A DNA stretch of 64,000 bases from an uncultured Arenicella sp. (lineage in GTDB: Bacteria; Pseudomonadota; Gammaproteobacteria; Arenicellales; Arenicellaceae). Location of the stretch: NCBI GenBank assembly GCA_937974565.1, contig CALJWL010000027.1:1-64000 (forward strand), given 5' to 3'. The notes under the pieces are model-generated. The model was not told the origin of the DNA. It made no database searches and saw nothing but the letters and a program-made list of their open reading frames with translations. The translations under genes were made by a program, and so were the position numbers. Below, piece by piece: positions 27,885 to 37,338 of this stretch (its first letter is position 1; each line of letters begins with the position of its first letter).

Positions 27885-30808
27885 GATTGCAAACCTCTCA
27901 AAATTTTGCTGGGTGTGATAGGCAGTGATTGGTAACGTACGCCCACGGCGTCTTTTAACGCGTTAGAAATGGCTGGGGCGATGGAACACATCACGGCTTC
28001 AGCAATACCTCGCCCTGGCACCGTGGCATCAGGATCAATTAAAATCAGTTCTTGCGCTCGGCCCTCGGGTGTGTACTGGGTATCTAAAGGCATGTCCAAA
28101 TACCTGGCCACGTGGTACTTGTTAAGGTTCCAGAGACCGTTCGCGGGGCCTTGCATGCCCGGTGGCATATCTTCCAGCAACGTATACCCCATCGCCATAG
28201 CGATGCCGCCCTGACTTTGCCCTGAGACCAATTCGGGTACGTGGATACGCCCTGCGTTTAATACGCTTAACACGTCTTCAAGTCGCACGTGCCCAGTGCG
28301 TGTGTTCACCGTTAAGCCAATGACGTTTACGCACGGTGCCCATACGTAGCGTGCGTACCGAGAGGTTCCTGGTGGCGGAAAGCTGATTACGCTTCGATGC
28401 AACGGCGTGGGCTTTTGGGAAGCCGACGCATAGACCGCTAACCCATCAAGCTCGAAGGTAAGTGGGCCTTGCTGGCTTGCAAACTCGGACTTAACCCAAG
28501 AGTTTTGAAAAAACGCATGCCCGAGTGTGCCCATAGGCAAATTTGCATCGTGTGCTTTTTTTGCCAGCACTTCCAGTGTTAAAGGTGGGTGGTTTTCACC
28601 CTTCAGCGTCATTCCTTCTTCTCGCCACTCTATTTGAGGTGCGGTTAACTTATCAAGTTTCCAAAGTAGGGCGGCGGCCGGTAGTAATGATTGCTCCAAT
28701 AGAGCTTGAGCGGTTTGCTGCACCACATGAACTTGATGTAAGCCAGTTAAACAAGCGGACGATGAACCAACGCTTTGCTCGGTGAAAATTGGGTTTGAGT
28801 AATCGGCCACGTCACCTTTTGATAATTGATATTTGGTTTTTAAGCCTGACCGCCCAAACAGAGTGTGGTCACCCATGTCGACGGTTGTCGCATTAGCTCC
28901 TAGAATTGGTCCAATCACAACACCGAGTGTGGTGGCAGAGCCATTGCCCATATCAACCGCATCCGATTTAACGGTAAAACGACCTTTGCGATCCATTTGA
29001 ACGGCGGCAATAACGCCGTCACCTGAAGTGCCATAAGCCTGCAGCGACATTGCTACCCCGGTGCCGTATTGAATGTGGTCGCTGCTTTTCTTGGCTTTAA
29101 TGCGTTCTCGATTTGACCAGAGTGGGTGGTTCTCGACTTTGTCTAACATGGTCTCTAATTGTAAAGACTGGTCGATGGGGCCGCCGGTGATAGAACGGTC
29201 GCCCATTGAGATTACGTTTTTGCGGCGCAGGGCGATTGGGTCCCATTTTTTGTTGTACGCCACTTCATCAAGTGCCGTCTCAATAGCGAAAAAGGCTTGC
29301 GGCCCACCAAAGCCACGTTGCGATCCGCCTGAAATGTTTTGCGAGTGTATGGCGTTAGCGTGAATATTCGCTTTGGGTATTGAATACGAACCGCCGATAC
29401 ACAACGCGGCCAATGATGCGACATAGGGGGATAAGTTTTTTCGACCGCCACCGTCAAATTGCATATTGCCTTCGATGGCCAAAATTTGTTGTGAAGTATT
29501 GAGTAATACATTCCCATGGACCTTGGCTGCGTGACGCTTAAGCCCAACCCTGAATTGTTCGAAACGGTCGTACGATAACTTTACGGGGTTACCCTCACAA
29601 AAGCCTGCCGCTAACGCAAGCATCAACGAAAAGGGCGAACTGTCACGCCCGCCAAAGCCGCCGCCAGGGTAACAACTATTGAGTGTCACGTTTTTCAGTG
29701 GCGTTGGCGATCCCTCATCGTTATACATGCTAACAACGGATGAGACATCGCCATCAGGCGATTGTGTGCCTAGCACTAAGTGCATGTTGGCTTTGCTGCC
29801 ATTGACGCCGCTGTTTAGGTCCAACCACGCCAAACCCGACTCAGGCTCCATAAACATGGGATCCATGGCTAACATGTCGGACGCAAACGATTGCACAATT
29901 TGGTCTGGGTTTGATTTACCGTTATCAATAAATTCCGTGACTTCTTGACCAACCGATTTGGCTTGTTTGTTGTACTTTGGAGGGGGCGTTTGTGCGTAGG
30001 AAAAATCCGACTGACAGTGGTCCGTTGCCTCTATTTTTACATAGTGCGTTTCTGGCGAAAACGGCTGGCCCTCGTACTTATTTGGCTCAGAGTTATTCCC
30101 GTAAGTTTGAAATTGACTGTCTTGGAATTGCAAAGCTCGGTGCGCCGCTTTGTAGCCGGAAAGGGTGTCAAAGAGGAGTAAGGCAACCGGTTGACCCAGG
30201 TAATCAGGTTTATTACCTGGTAATACAATGAGATCGAAAACCACCGCACTGGGGTGATTAAAACTAACTGGGTCTTGCTCTAATACCTTGTCTTTTAGTG
30301 AAGTTGATGCGGTCTGTGTTGGTTTTGTCGTGTGGATAGGGTCGGCTGTGGCGTATGACTCGCGTATTTTATCGTCCATAATGAGGTCACGAGAAACCTG
30401 CATTGATGGAGAGCGTTGTGCCGCCGTCAACTGATTGCCTAAAATAACTTTAGCTGGTTTGGCGTGGTTAGGTAATGACGTAAGGTTTAGGCCTTGGAAC
30501 TCGGCGTTTGTTTTCAAGGCGCGGAGATAGAGTGCATGCCATTGTTGTTGTGGCCACCCGCGCATGCTTTTAGCGCTGAAGTCTCGAGCGTAGACCTTTT
30601 GACCTGTCACCTTAGCGAAGCCATCTATTCTTCGCTTGGCGTGGCCCGCAACGTCACCCATATTACCACTCATGGCATTGGAGTGAGCGCGGCTTAATTG
30701 TGGTGTACCCAATATCGATACAGCAACAACGCCACTGGCCGTCTTTAAAAATGTTCGTCGAGTTACGCCGCCTTCACTTTTCGGGCTGGTTACAAAAAAA
30801 TCAGACAT
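27881..30808 (-). CDS. Tat-exported molybdopterin hydroxylase large subunit (IorB-like)
   Basis: A 975-residue molybdenum-binding subunit of the xanthine-oxidase family, similar in plan to isoquinoline 1-oxidoreductase or membrane aldehyde dehydrogenase. A twin-arginine signal (TRRTFLKTASGVVAVSILG) is at residues 16-34. The cofactor-binding segments SCYPGGGFGGRDSSPF, SQRGFGGPQAFFAIE and the catalytic Glu in RGIAEAVMCSIAPA (about residue 937) are present, so it should be active. The substrate, likely an aldehyde or N-heterocycle, cannot be told. First gene of a three-gene operon with a [2Fe-2S] subunit and dihaem cytochrome. Molybdenum cofactor chaperone genes are absent nearby. Confidence 0.92.
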   Translation of the reverse strand: MSDFFVTSPKSEGGVTRRTFLKTASGVVAVSILGTPQLSRAHSNAMSGNMGDVAGHAKRRIDGFAKVTGQKVYARDFSAKSMRGWPQQQWHALYLRALKTNAEFQGLNLTSLPNHAKPAKVILGNQLTAAQRSPSMQVSRDLIMDDKIRESYATADPIHTTKPTQTASTSLKDKVLEQDPVSFNHPSAVVFDLIVLPGNKPDYLGQPVALLLFDTLSGYKAAHRALQFQDSQFQTYGNNSEPNKYEGQPFSPETHYVKIEATDHCQSDFSYAQTPPPKYNKQAKSVGQEVTEFIDNGKSNPDQIVQSFASDMLAMDPMFMEPESGLAWLDLNSGVNGSKANMHLVLGTQSPDGDVSSVVSMYNDEGSPTPLKNVTLNSCYPGGGFGGRDSSPFSLMLALAAGFCEGNPVKLSYDRFEQFRVGLKRHAAKVHGNVLLNTSQQILAIEGNMQFDGGGRKNLSPYVASLAALCIGGSYSIPKANIHANAIHSQNISGGSQRGFGGPQAFFAIETALDEVAYNKKWDPIALRRKNVISMGDRSITGGPIDQSLQLETMLDKVENHPLWSNRERIKAKKSSDHIQYGTGVAMSLQAYGTSGDGVIAAVQMDRKGRFTVKSDAVDMGNGSATTLGVVIGPILGANATTVDMGDHTLFGRSGLKTKYQLSKGDVADYSNPIFTEQSVGSSSACLTGLHQVHVVQQTAQALLEQSLLPAAALLWKLDKLTAPQIEWREEGMTLKGENHPPLTLEVLAKKAHDANLPMGTLGHAFFQNSWVKSEFASQQGPLTFELDGLAVYASASQKPTPLHRSVISFPPPGTSRYARYVWAPCVNVIGLTVNTRTGHVRLEDVLSVLNAGRIHVPELVSGQSQGGIAMAMGYTLLEDMPPGMQGPANGLWNLNKYHVARYLDMPLDTQYTPEGRAQELILIDPDATVPGRGIAEAVMCSIAPAISNALKDAVGVRYQSLPITPSKILRGLQS

Positions 30809-31254
30809 GCCTTTCTTCCCTTGCTTTTTGTCAGTTAGTTAGTGCGCCTAAATGCGTTGGTAGTACTAACGCTGTTATTTTTAATAATCTAACATGCTGG
30901 CGGACAAATAATTATTACTCGAAATTACAGAGCTAACTTACTAGGCACCGCTACTTAAACCGCACACAGGCAAAAAAGTATTTCAGTGAGGAAATTCATT
31001 CGCGTTTGTGTTGAAGAACAACTTGAAACGATAAATGAATGCAGGACAAAGTTCGACCGTCGATTCCATTCTAAACCCGGCACTTATGGTTGAGCTGTTG
31101 AGGCAAGGTGGCCGTTTATGACGTCAAACTTGCAGATAAATTTGATTGCCGATTGGAGTGCTTATAGAGAGAAAAGTATTGATAACAGCATTGAAGGAAA
31201 TGCTGTTCTTGTTAATAATAAAACAGGTCAAGAAATGAATAAATGATGCTCAAA
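30809..31254. other. Intergenic region upstream of the hydroxylase operon
   Basis: A 446-bp region that must contain the promoter of the hydroxylase operon. A 42-codon + strand frame (31118-31246) encodes a polar peptide without recognisable features or Shine-Dalgarno and is probably chance or a remnant. No operator was recognised. Confidence 0.35.
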
Positions 31255-31818
31255 CTAACTGGGCCAACGCTCGACGTAATCTTCGATGACAAGCTCAGGG
31301 ACTTGTTTGCATGCTTTCACCGTCCCCAGGTAAATAAAACCAACCAATTTCTGGTGATCCGTTAAGCCTAAACCTGTGTGCATTTCGCGCGTAAACATCA
31401 GGCTACCAGATCGCCAGATAGCACCCAAGCCTTGTGCAAAGGCCGAGGTCATCATCATTTGTGCGGCAGCCCCAGCGGACAGAAGTTGTTCTATTTCTGG
31501 TACTTTTTCATGTTGTTTGATATCAGCGATCACCGCAATGATCGTTGGCGCACGTAAGGGTTTTTTTTGCAATTTAACCTTGTCTTCTTCTGATAATTCG
31601 GTGCCTTGGGAAGTGGCTTGTTTCACTTGAGCCATGAGGTCACCAAGCCTATTTCTAGCATCGCCTTCTATCAGTAAAAATTTCCACGGCCTTAAATTCT
31701 TGTGGTCACAAGCTCTTAAACCTGACCTGAAAATATTCTCCAGTTGACTCGAAGTGGGAGCCGGGTAATCAAGAAGATTGACGGAAATGCGATTGTGTAA
31801 TGCGTAAAGTGCTTCCAT
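31255..31818 (-). CDS. YdjA-like NAD(P)H nitroreductase
   Basis: A 187-residue FMN-dependent nitroreductase-family protein. It has the short YdjA-type layout: N-terminal RISVNLLDYPAP, FMN-contacting DHKNLRPWKFLLIEG, and GLGAIWRSGSLM in the C-terminal half. The usual Arg-Arg-Ser start of the motif is changed to NRISVN. Physiological substrate unknown. It is single, with a long gene-poor region upstream. Confidence 0.9.
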   Translation of the reverse strand: MEALYALHNRISVNLLDYPAPTSSQLENIFRSGLRACDHKNLRPWKFLLIEGDARNRLGDLMAQVKQATSQGTELSEEDKVKLQKKPLRAPTIIAVIADIKQHEKVPEIEQLLSAGAAAQMMMTSAFAQGLGAIWRSGSLMFTREMHTGLGLTDHQKLVGFIYLGTVKACKQVPELVIEDYVERWPS

Positions 31819-32153
31819 TGACGATTGTGATAAATGTTCTGAATACGGATTATGACCTTATTCTAATCCATAGCGGGGGACAAAGCATTTTAGTAATAGC
31901 CTGAGGAGGCTAACATTTTTGCTAGAAGGCTCTTGGCCTTCATAGACACTTCACAAAAAGCACCTATTAACGGCAAAACGTGTTGTTGGGCTTAGGTGGT
32001 TAGCATTCAGATTTTTGCTCTAAATGAGGCTTATTTTTGAATATTCTTGTAGAAAAAGACAATAAATTTATTGTATGTGGGGTGATTTTAATTGACATGT
32101 GTTTAATTTAAGTGCCAATTCCCATTTTTTTTGTCGACTGAGCGACTATCCCA
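31819..32153. other. Gene-free region
   Basis: No credible coding frame. Two short hairpins are visible (TAGCC/GGCTA near 31896-31911 and GAAGGC/GCCTTC near 31925-31941), neither with a T run, so their role is unclear. The nitroreductase promoter must lie at the left end. Confidence 0.35.
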
Positions 32154-32182
32154 TTAACACCAGAGTTTTCTTGTGCTATCTT
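32154..32182 (+). promoter_or_regulatory. Predicted sigma-70 promoter of the small RNA
   Basis: TTAACA (32154-32159), a 17-bp spacer, then TATCTT (32177-32182) preceded by TGC, an extended -10. Transcription would start about 32189, just before the structured element. Confidence 0.55.
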
Positions 32183-32189
32183 ATGTTTA

Positions 32190-32381
32190 TGCGTTTGACC
32201 CGCGCATACCCGCTCGGAATCGTCGCCACAAAAGCATTGAGGCGACGCAATGTGATTTGACCCATCACTGAACACCGAGCTTGTCATTCAAAAGGATCTT
32301 GATGACGAATCTGGAAAGAAAATGCTTGGGGGCTTTTTCTTTCCTCGAGGCTCTTGAGTTACCCGCTCAAGGGCCTTTTTT
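32190..32381 (+). ncRNA. Candidate free-standing structured small RNA
   Basis: About 190 nt with promoter, folding and terminator but no coding frame. GCTCGG (32212-32217) pairs with CCGAGC (32275-32280), enclosing two hairpins: CGTCGCC/GGCGACG (32221-32227/32241-32247) and GTGAT/ATCAC (32252-32256/32264-32268), a three-way junction. A fourth hairpin, GTCATTCA/TGATGAC (32283-32290/32300-32306), shows AAAGGATCT in its loop, a fifth is GGAAAGAAAA/TTTTCTTTCC (32313-32322/32335-32344), and an intrinsic terminator ends it. Three GGA motifs, one in a loop, allow but do not prove CsrA/RsmA binding. I recognise no known family; it is not 6S RNA, since the ends do not pair. Confidence 0.6.
32349..32381 (+). 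terminator. Intrinsic terminator of the small RNA
   Basis: GGCTCTTGAG (32349-32358) pairs with CTCAAGGGCC (32366-32375), with one G-U pair, followed by six T. There is no + strand protein gene upstream for many kilobases, so the terminator points to an independent RNA. Confidence 0.85.
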
Positions 32382-33072
32382 ATGAATATTGCTTTTGCGT
32401 TTACTGGCTCTGTTACGACCAACTTCATAACGACAACTAACAGACTTATGGTCACAAGGTTCAGACACATGGTCCACCGAAAACATTCCGCTTACCACCC
32501 GATGTGTTTTGGCTGTATTGTATCGCTGTGACTCAATGTAATGTAATCAACCTTAGCAATATTAGTATTCTGCACTTCAATGGATGCAATATCAACTGTC
32601 TATTTTTCGCACCATGATTTTAAGTTGTTGATTTTAAATTATTTTTTTTGTCTTAAATACGACATTGAAAAAAATGTATGGACCGTGAGTTTGATCGTAA
32701 CTCATCCATATTAGTTATGTTCTGAATTAAGTAGCAGCCTTACGTTTGAGGTTGCTTGCTCTGACTTTTATCCTACTAAGCCACCATTAAAAACTTCACT
32801 GAGGCACCTTTAAAGCGTTGATCGGACGTTTGTTTAAAGCGCGTGTGAGTGAGTGCAAGCTCGCGCTTATTCATTAGATTGAGAAAGCCAGAGTGATATA
32901 ACAGAAAAGCAGTTCGCTGTAATAAGAGAAAAGGGGAGGGTCGGCTGGAACTTAAAGGCTCAAATAAAGCCGCTAGCCACTGGGTGAGGCCAGTAAACTA
33001 TAAAATCGATAAACTATAAAAATAGTCAGAAGGTATTATTAAGTGTGGAAAAGTAAAGGAGGGAAACTTGAT
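32382..33072. other. Gene-free region before tRNA-Asn
   Basis: About 690 bp of AT-rich sequence without a credible gene, repeat or strong hairpin. Any tRNA-Asn 3' processing signals would be at its right end. Confidence 0.4.
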
Positions 33073-33148
33073 TGGCTCCCCGAGCTGGACTCGAACCAGC
33101 GACCCAATGATTAACAGTCATTTGCTCTACCAACTGAGCTATCGGGGA
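33073..33148 (-). tRNA. tRNA-Asn (GTT)
   Basis: Read on the - strand, a 76-nt cloverleaf: acceptor TCCCCGA pairs with TCGGGGA, D arm AGCTCAGTTGGTAGAGC, anticodon loop CTGTTAA with GTT, T arm containing GGTTCGAGTCC, and an encoded 3' CCA. Although tRNA genes are common integration sites, no repeat of its 3' end was noticed nearby. Confidence 0.97.
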
Positions 33149-33261
33149 ACAACCTCTCAAGTGCTGCGCATGATATTGATTTGGATTGTCTTGGTCAAGA
33201 ACTTTTTTATTTTATTTTAGTGTGTGAAAACGATTGTATTTTTGAACTCGGTTTGTGCAGT

Positions 33262-33843
33262 TTAGAATGTCTTTTTGCAGACGTCGTGTGCTTTCTTTGA
33301 GGCTTTATTGACTAGGCGTACTCGGCCTGTATGAAGTAGTTTTAAATGAGTCGTATCACCCAGCTTGGGTCCGCACAGATAGAATCCAGCGCTTCTGGCC
33401 GAGCCATTAGGAAAAAACCTCAGTTGGCCATTTTGATTGAAAACTACGGAAATAGAAGGGTCAGTCCTCCCTGTAAATAGTAATGAATCTCTGACATCAA
33501 ATTTGTTGTTATTGTTTTCATCCACAAAAATTTGCCAACCTTGATTCCATGCATGATTACGCGTATTCGAGACCACGCATTGTTGGTTTGGGTTTAGACG
33601 ACATACAAACACTGTTTTACTTTGGCTGATGGCAGTGGCGCGTGCCAAAGCCAGTGACTCAAGCACTCCTAATGACGATGTTCGTAATTTAGAGCGTTCG
33701 ATTGCCGCGCCGAGACTGGGCGCGGCACCGACGAGTAAGATGCCAAATAACGCCACACTGATAAGCAACTCCAAAAGTGTGTGCCCCAATAGGTAATTTA
33801 GCTTAATCGAATAAACATGAGGTGTTAATTTACTGGTTGCCAT
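33262..33843 (-). CDS. FimT/GspH-type minor pseudopilin
   Basis: A 193-residue type IV pilin-like protein. The prepilin segment is GHTLLELLISVALFGILLVG: cleavage after Gly would leave His at +1 and Glu at +5. The C-terminal body has the GspH/FimT pattern of Cys and Gly residues. It would be processed by PilD and act in type IV pilus or type II secretion assembly, but no other pilin gene is adjacent. ATG 33843 has GGAGGG 4 nt upstream; an in-frame ATG at 33864 has none. A 17-bp tandem repeat lies just upstream. Confidence 0.85.
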   Translation of the reverse strand: MATSKLTPHVYSIKLNYLLGHTLLELLISVALFGILLVGAAPSLGAAIERSKLRTSSLGVLESLALARATAISQSKTVFVCRLNPNQQCVVSNTRNHAWNQGWQIFVDENNNNKFDVRDSLLFTGRTDPSISVVFNQNGQLRFFPNGSARSAGFYLCGPKLGDTTHLKLLHTGRVRLVNKASKKAHDVCKKTF

Positions 33844-33878
33844 AAACCCTCCGATGGTTGGCATAAATTATTCATTGC

Positions 33879-33929
33879 TTGACAGTAACGATGGTTTGAC
33901 AGTAACGATGGTTTGACAGTAATGATGGT
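33879..33929. repeat. Three tandem 17-bp repeats
   Basis: TTGACAGTAACGATGGT at 33879-33895 and 33896-33912, and a third copy with one change (C to T) at 33913-33929. It lies 36 bp upstream of the pseudopilin start. Each unit contains a TTGACA on the + strand, though whether it acts as -35 sites or as operators is unknown. Confidence 0.9.
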
Positions 33930-34435
33930 TGGTCATGCCAAAATCCAAAGCGTCAATGGGTGTCCTTATTCCCATATTATTCTTACATTCTATAAGAGTA
34001 GATTAGCTAAGGCAGTTTTGCAAGCAAGTCGTTTTTGGTTTAATCGACTTTACCTTTGGTGAAGTGTTGGGTATTCGAAGTAAGGCTTTTGCGAGTTAGG
34101 GCTAGTTGTTCTCATGTAAAAGGTCGCTTTTAACAGTTTGGTTTTAAGGTCACTCCCCCATTGTGTCATGCTGAGGCAGGCGAGTCTTGCACACTGACAC
34201 TGGCTTGAATGACGATTAAAACGCAAAATAAAAGCTAACGTTGATTAAATAAAAGGTGATTTAAATATTGCCGTAAATTATGAGGTCGCTGATCTATAAT
34301 ATGAAAAGAAACTCTCTATTGAATGCCTGACTGTTAAGGTTTTATTAAGGCCTTATAAAAGACTGTGTCCATGCAAGTAGAGATGTAACCGTTCCATTAG
34401 CTCATAACGTATGCGAATTGCCGCGCACTTAAATA
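33930..34435. other. Intergenic region upstream of uvrB
   Basis: About 500 bp holding the divergent promoters of the pseudopilin and uvrB genes. I looked for a LexA box, expected upstream of uvrB in Escherichia coli, and did not find a convincing CTG-N10-CAG palindrome. No gene seen. Confidence 0.4.
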
Positions 34436-36439
34436 ATGAAAAGAGAATTTCAACTCGTAAGTGAATACACCCCAGCTGGTGATCAACCCACGGCCATTGC
34501 GTCATTGATCGGCGGTTTGGAGGACGGCGAGGCATTTCAAACGCTATTAGGAGTGACCGGTTCAGGAAAAACGTTCACGATGGCTAATGTGATAGAGGCC
34601 GTGCAGAGGCCAACGATATTAATGGCCCCTAATAAAACCCTAGCGGCACAGCTTTATTCTGAAATGCGTGATTTTTTCCCTCATAACGCCGTTGAATACT
34701 TTGTTTCGTATTACGATTATTACCAGCCAGAAGCCTACGTGCCTAGTTCTGATACCTTTATTGAGAAAGACGCCTCAGTCAATGAACATATCGATCAAAT
34801 GCGCCTGTCGGCGACTAAGGCTGTTTTAGAACGCGATGATGTCATTATTGTTGCCACTGTTTCAGCGATCTATGGTTTGGGCGACCCGGGGTCTTACCAT
34901 GAAATGATTCTTCATCTTAGTGTCGGCGATATCATGGATCAGCGAGCCATTTTAAAACGGCTTGCGGAATTGCAATACACTCGAAATGACATGGAACTCA
35001 AACGCGCCACCTTTCGGGTGCGCGGAGACGTGATTGATATTTACCCAGCTGAATCTGAACGGTATGCGATTCGAGTAGAATTGTTTGGTGACGATGTGGA
35101 AAAAATTTCTCGGTTTGACCCTCTTACCGGTGCTGTCGAAGAAGATTTAAAACGCGTGACTATCTTTCCTAAGTCTCACTATGTGACACCCAGGGTTAAG
35201 GTGCTAGAAGCGTGTGAGCAAATACGCGAAGAGTTACGGGATCGTTTGGCGTACTTGCGAGAGCATGAGAAGCTAGTGGAAGCTCAGCGCCTAGAACAGC
35301 GAACGTTATTTGATTTGGAAATGATGCAAGAGCTTGGGTATTGTAATGGTATTGAAAACTACTCACGCTTTCTGTCGGGGGCTCAACCAGGCGAAGCGCC
35401 TCCAACGTTGATCAACTATCTACCGCCTAACGCCCTGATGATTCTCGATGAGAGCCACGTCATGGTGCCGCAGCTTGGGGCTATGTATAAAGGCGATCGT
35501 TCACGCAAAGAAACCTTGGTTGAGTATGGTTTTCGTCTGCCTTCGGCAATGGATAATAGGCCGTTAAGGTTTGATGAGTTTAGAAATATGATGCCGCAGA
35601 CGGTGTTTGTATCAGCAACGCCTGGGGACTACGAAATTGAGCAAAACCCTGATACCGTAGATCAAGTGGTCCGCCCCACCGGCTTGGTTGACCCTGAGAT
35701 AGAAGTGAGACCCGTTGCCACTCAGGTTGACGATGTTTTGTCTGAAATTAATAAACGGGTTATTAAAGATGAGCGTGTATTGATTACCACCTTAACTAAG
35801 CGTATGTCTGAAGATCTAACTGACTACTTAAGCGATGCTGGGGTCAAAGTTAGGTATTTGCATTCAGACATTGACACCGTCGAACGTGTTGAAATTATCC
35901 GAGATTTAAGAGCAGGTGAGTTTGATGTGCTTGTGGGTATTAACTTACTTAGGGAAGGCTTGGATATGCCTGAAGTGTCTTTGGTGGCGATTTTGGATGC
36001 CGACAAAGAAGGTTTTTTGCGTTCGACTCGCTCATTGATTCAAACCATTGGTCGCGCGGCAAGAAATTTAAACGGGCGTGCGATTTTGTACGGCGACCGT
36101 ATTACTAAGTCCATGAAGATAGCCATTGACGAAACTGAACGGCGACGCCAAAAACAGCAGGCTCATAATATTGAGCATGGAATTACGCCAAAATCAGTGC
36201 GTAAAGCGGTGCGAGACATTATTGATGGCGCCACCAGTGATGCTGCCCAAGAGTTGGCGAAAGCCAAAGTGACCTTAGACGGTTTGCCTGATTTGAATAA
36301 CCCCAAGAGTCTGGCGAAAGCGCTTAAAGACTTGGAAAAAGAAATGTTTCAATACGCGGAGAATCTTGAGTTTGAAAAAGCGGCTCGTGCTAGAGACCAG
36401 CTAGAAGAAATTCGTACGCAGTACTTAAAGAGCGCCTGA
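34436..36439 (+). CDS. uvrB: Excinuclease ABC subunit B
   Basis: A 667-residue UvrB, the damage-verifying helicase-like subunit of nucleotide excision repair. Motif I is [13 protein letters not shown]; the beta-hairpin region [20 protein letters not shown] inserts between strands at lesions; motif II is [10 protein letters not shown]; motif VI is [13 protein letters not shown] domain closes the C-terminus ([20 protein letters not shown]). Full length. The queF start lies 1 bp after the stop, suggesting co-transcription. Confidence 0.99.
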   Translation: MKREFQLVSEYTPAGDQPTAIASLIGGLEDGEAFQTLLGVTGSGKTFTMANVIEAVQRPTILMAPNKTLAAQLYSEMRDFFPHNAVEYFVSYYDYYQPEAYVPSSDTFIEKDASVNEHIDQMRLSATKAVLERDDVIIVATVSAIYGLGDPGSYHEMILHLSVGDIMDQRAILKRLAELQYTRNDMELKRATFRVRGDVIDIYPAESERYAIRVELFGDDVEKISRFDPLTGAVEEDLKRVTIFPKSHYVTPRVKVLEACEQIREELRDRLAYLREHEKLVEAQRLEQRTLFDLEMMQELGYCNGIENYSRFLSGAQPGEAPPTLINYLPPNALMILDESHVMVPQLGAMYKGDRSRKETLVEYGFRLPSAMDNRPLRFDEFRNMMPQTVFVSATPGDYEIEQNPDTVDQVVRPTGLVDPEIEVRPVATQVDDVLSEINKRVIKDERVLITTLTKRMSEDLTDYLSDAGVKVRYLHSDIDTVERVEIIRDLRAGEFDVLVGINLLREGLDMPEVSLVAILDADKEGFLRSTRSLIQTIGRAARNLNGRAILYGDRITKSMKIAIDETERRRQKQQAHNIEHGITPKSVRKAVRDIIDGATSDAAQELAKAKVTLDGLPDLNNPKSLAKALKDLEKEMFQYAENLEFEKAARARDQLEEIRTQYLKSA

Positions 36440-36440
36440 T

Positions 36441-37316
36441 ATGTCGGCCTACGAAAAATCTCAAGAATTAGCAGCGCTGAGCTTAGGTAAGCCTACGGAT
36501 TACGTTTCGTATTATACCCCCAGTCTGTTGCAAGCCTTACCACGGGCATTAAACCGTTCTGAACTTGGGATAGTCGAAGAGCAACCCTTTTTTGGCCTGG
36601 ATGTTTGGAATGGTTATGAACTGTCCTGGCTTAATAGTAAAGGAAAGCCCGTGGTGGCATTGATGCGGTGTTTTGTGTCTGCGTCTACGCCTAATATTAT
36701 TGAGTCAAAGTCTTTTAAATTGTATTTAAACAGTTTTAATCAAACTCAATTTAGCTCACAAAATCACGTGTGTTCGGTTTTAAAGAAAGACCTTTCCGCG
36801 GCGGCTGGCGGTGATGTTAGCATTGAACTGTTTGCGCCGGGCACGCTCGAAGAGTTCTCACCCAAAGCTCTGCCTGGGAGATGCATTGATGATTTGGATA
36901 TCGAAGTGGATCAATATTCATTAACCGAGGTCGCTGTCGCTGGGCCAAAGGTTGGCGTGAAAAATGATGAATTTAATAAATCAGATGAAGTGGTTGAAGA
37001 GGTGTTGCACAGCCATCTATTAAAATCCAATTGTTTGATAACAAATCAACCTGACTGGGCAAGCTTAATCATCAATTATCAAGGTCAGAAAATTGATCAT
37101 GAGTCTCTGTTGCGTTACTTAATTTCTTTTAGGATGCATAACGAGTTTCACGAACAGTGCGTCGAACGAATATATATGGACTTATGGCGATTTTATCGTT
37201 TGAAAAGACTTTCAGTGCAGGCGCTTTACACCAGAAGAGGAGGGCTTGATATTAACCCGTTTCGCAGCAGCGAAGATTTGTCATCAGCACCAAATTATCG
37301 TATTAATCGTCAGTAG
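36441..37316 (+). CDS. queF: NADPH-dependent preQ0 reductase (long QueF)
   Basis: A 291-residue QueF of the two-domain YqcD type, which reduces 7-cyano-7-deazaguanine to preQ1 in queuosine tRNA modification. The catalytic Cys and Asp are in LLKSNCLITNQPDWASL, the substrate-binding region includes LRYLISFRMHNEFHEQC, and the C-terminus has ALYTRRGGLDINPFRS. It directly follows uvrB; the pairing seems positional, not functional. Confidence 0.96.
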   Translation: MSAYEKSQELAALSLGKPTDYVSYYTPSLLQALPRALNRSELGIVEEQPFFGLDVWNGYELSWLNSKGKPVVALMRCFVSASTPNIIESKSFKLYLNSFNQTQFSSQNHVCSVLKKDLSAAAGGDVSIELFAPGTLEEFSPKALPGRCIDDLDIEVDQYSLTEVAVAGPKVGVKNDEFNKSDEVVEEVLHSHLLKSNCLITNQPDWASLIINYQGQKIDHESLLRYLISFRMHNEFHEQCVERIYMDLWRFYRLKRLSVQALYTRRGGLDINPFRSSEDLSSAPNYRINRQ

Positions 37317-37338
37317 CTACGTTTGTCAATTTTGTTCA

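Noticed and set aside
32190-32381. Small RNA as 6S RNA
   Set aside because: 6S RNA has pairing 5' and 3' ends around a central bubble; here the 3' end is a separate terminator hairpin and the 5' part forms a three-way junction.
32288-32470. 60-residue - strand frame in the gene-poor region
   Set aside because: Antisense to the terminator of the small RNA; no Shine-Dalgarno and low-complexity product.
33073-33148. tRNA-Asn as an attachment site for an integrated element
   Set aside because: No integrase nearby and no repeat of the tRNA 3' end was noticed within the surrounding sequence.
33930-34435. LexA box upstream of uvrB
   Set aside because: No palindrome matching CTG-N10-CAG with AT-rich centre was found by eye.
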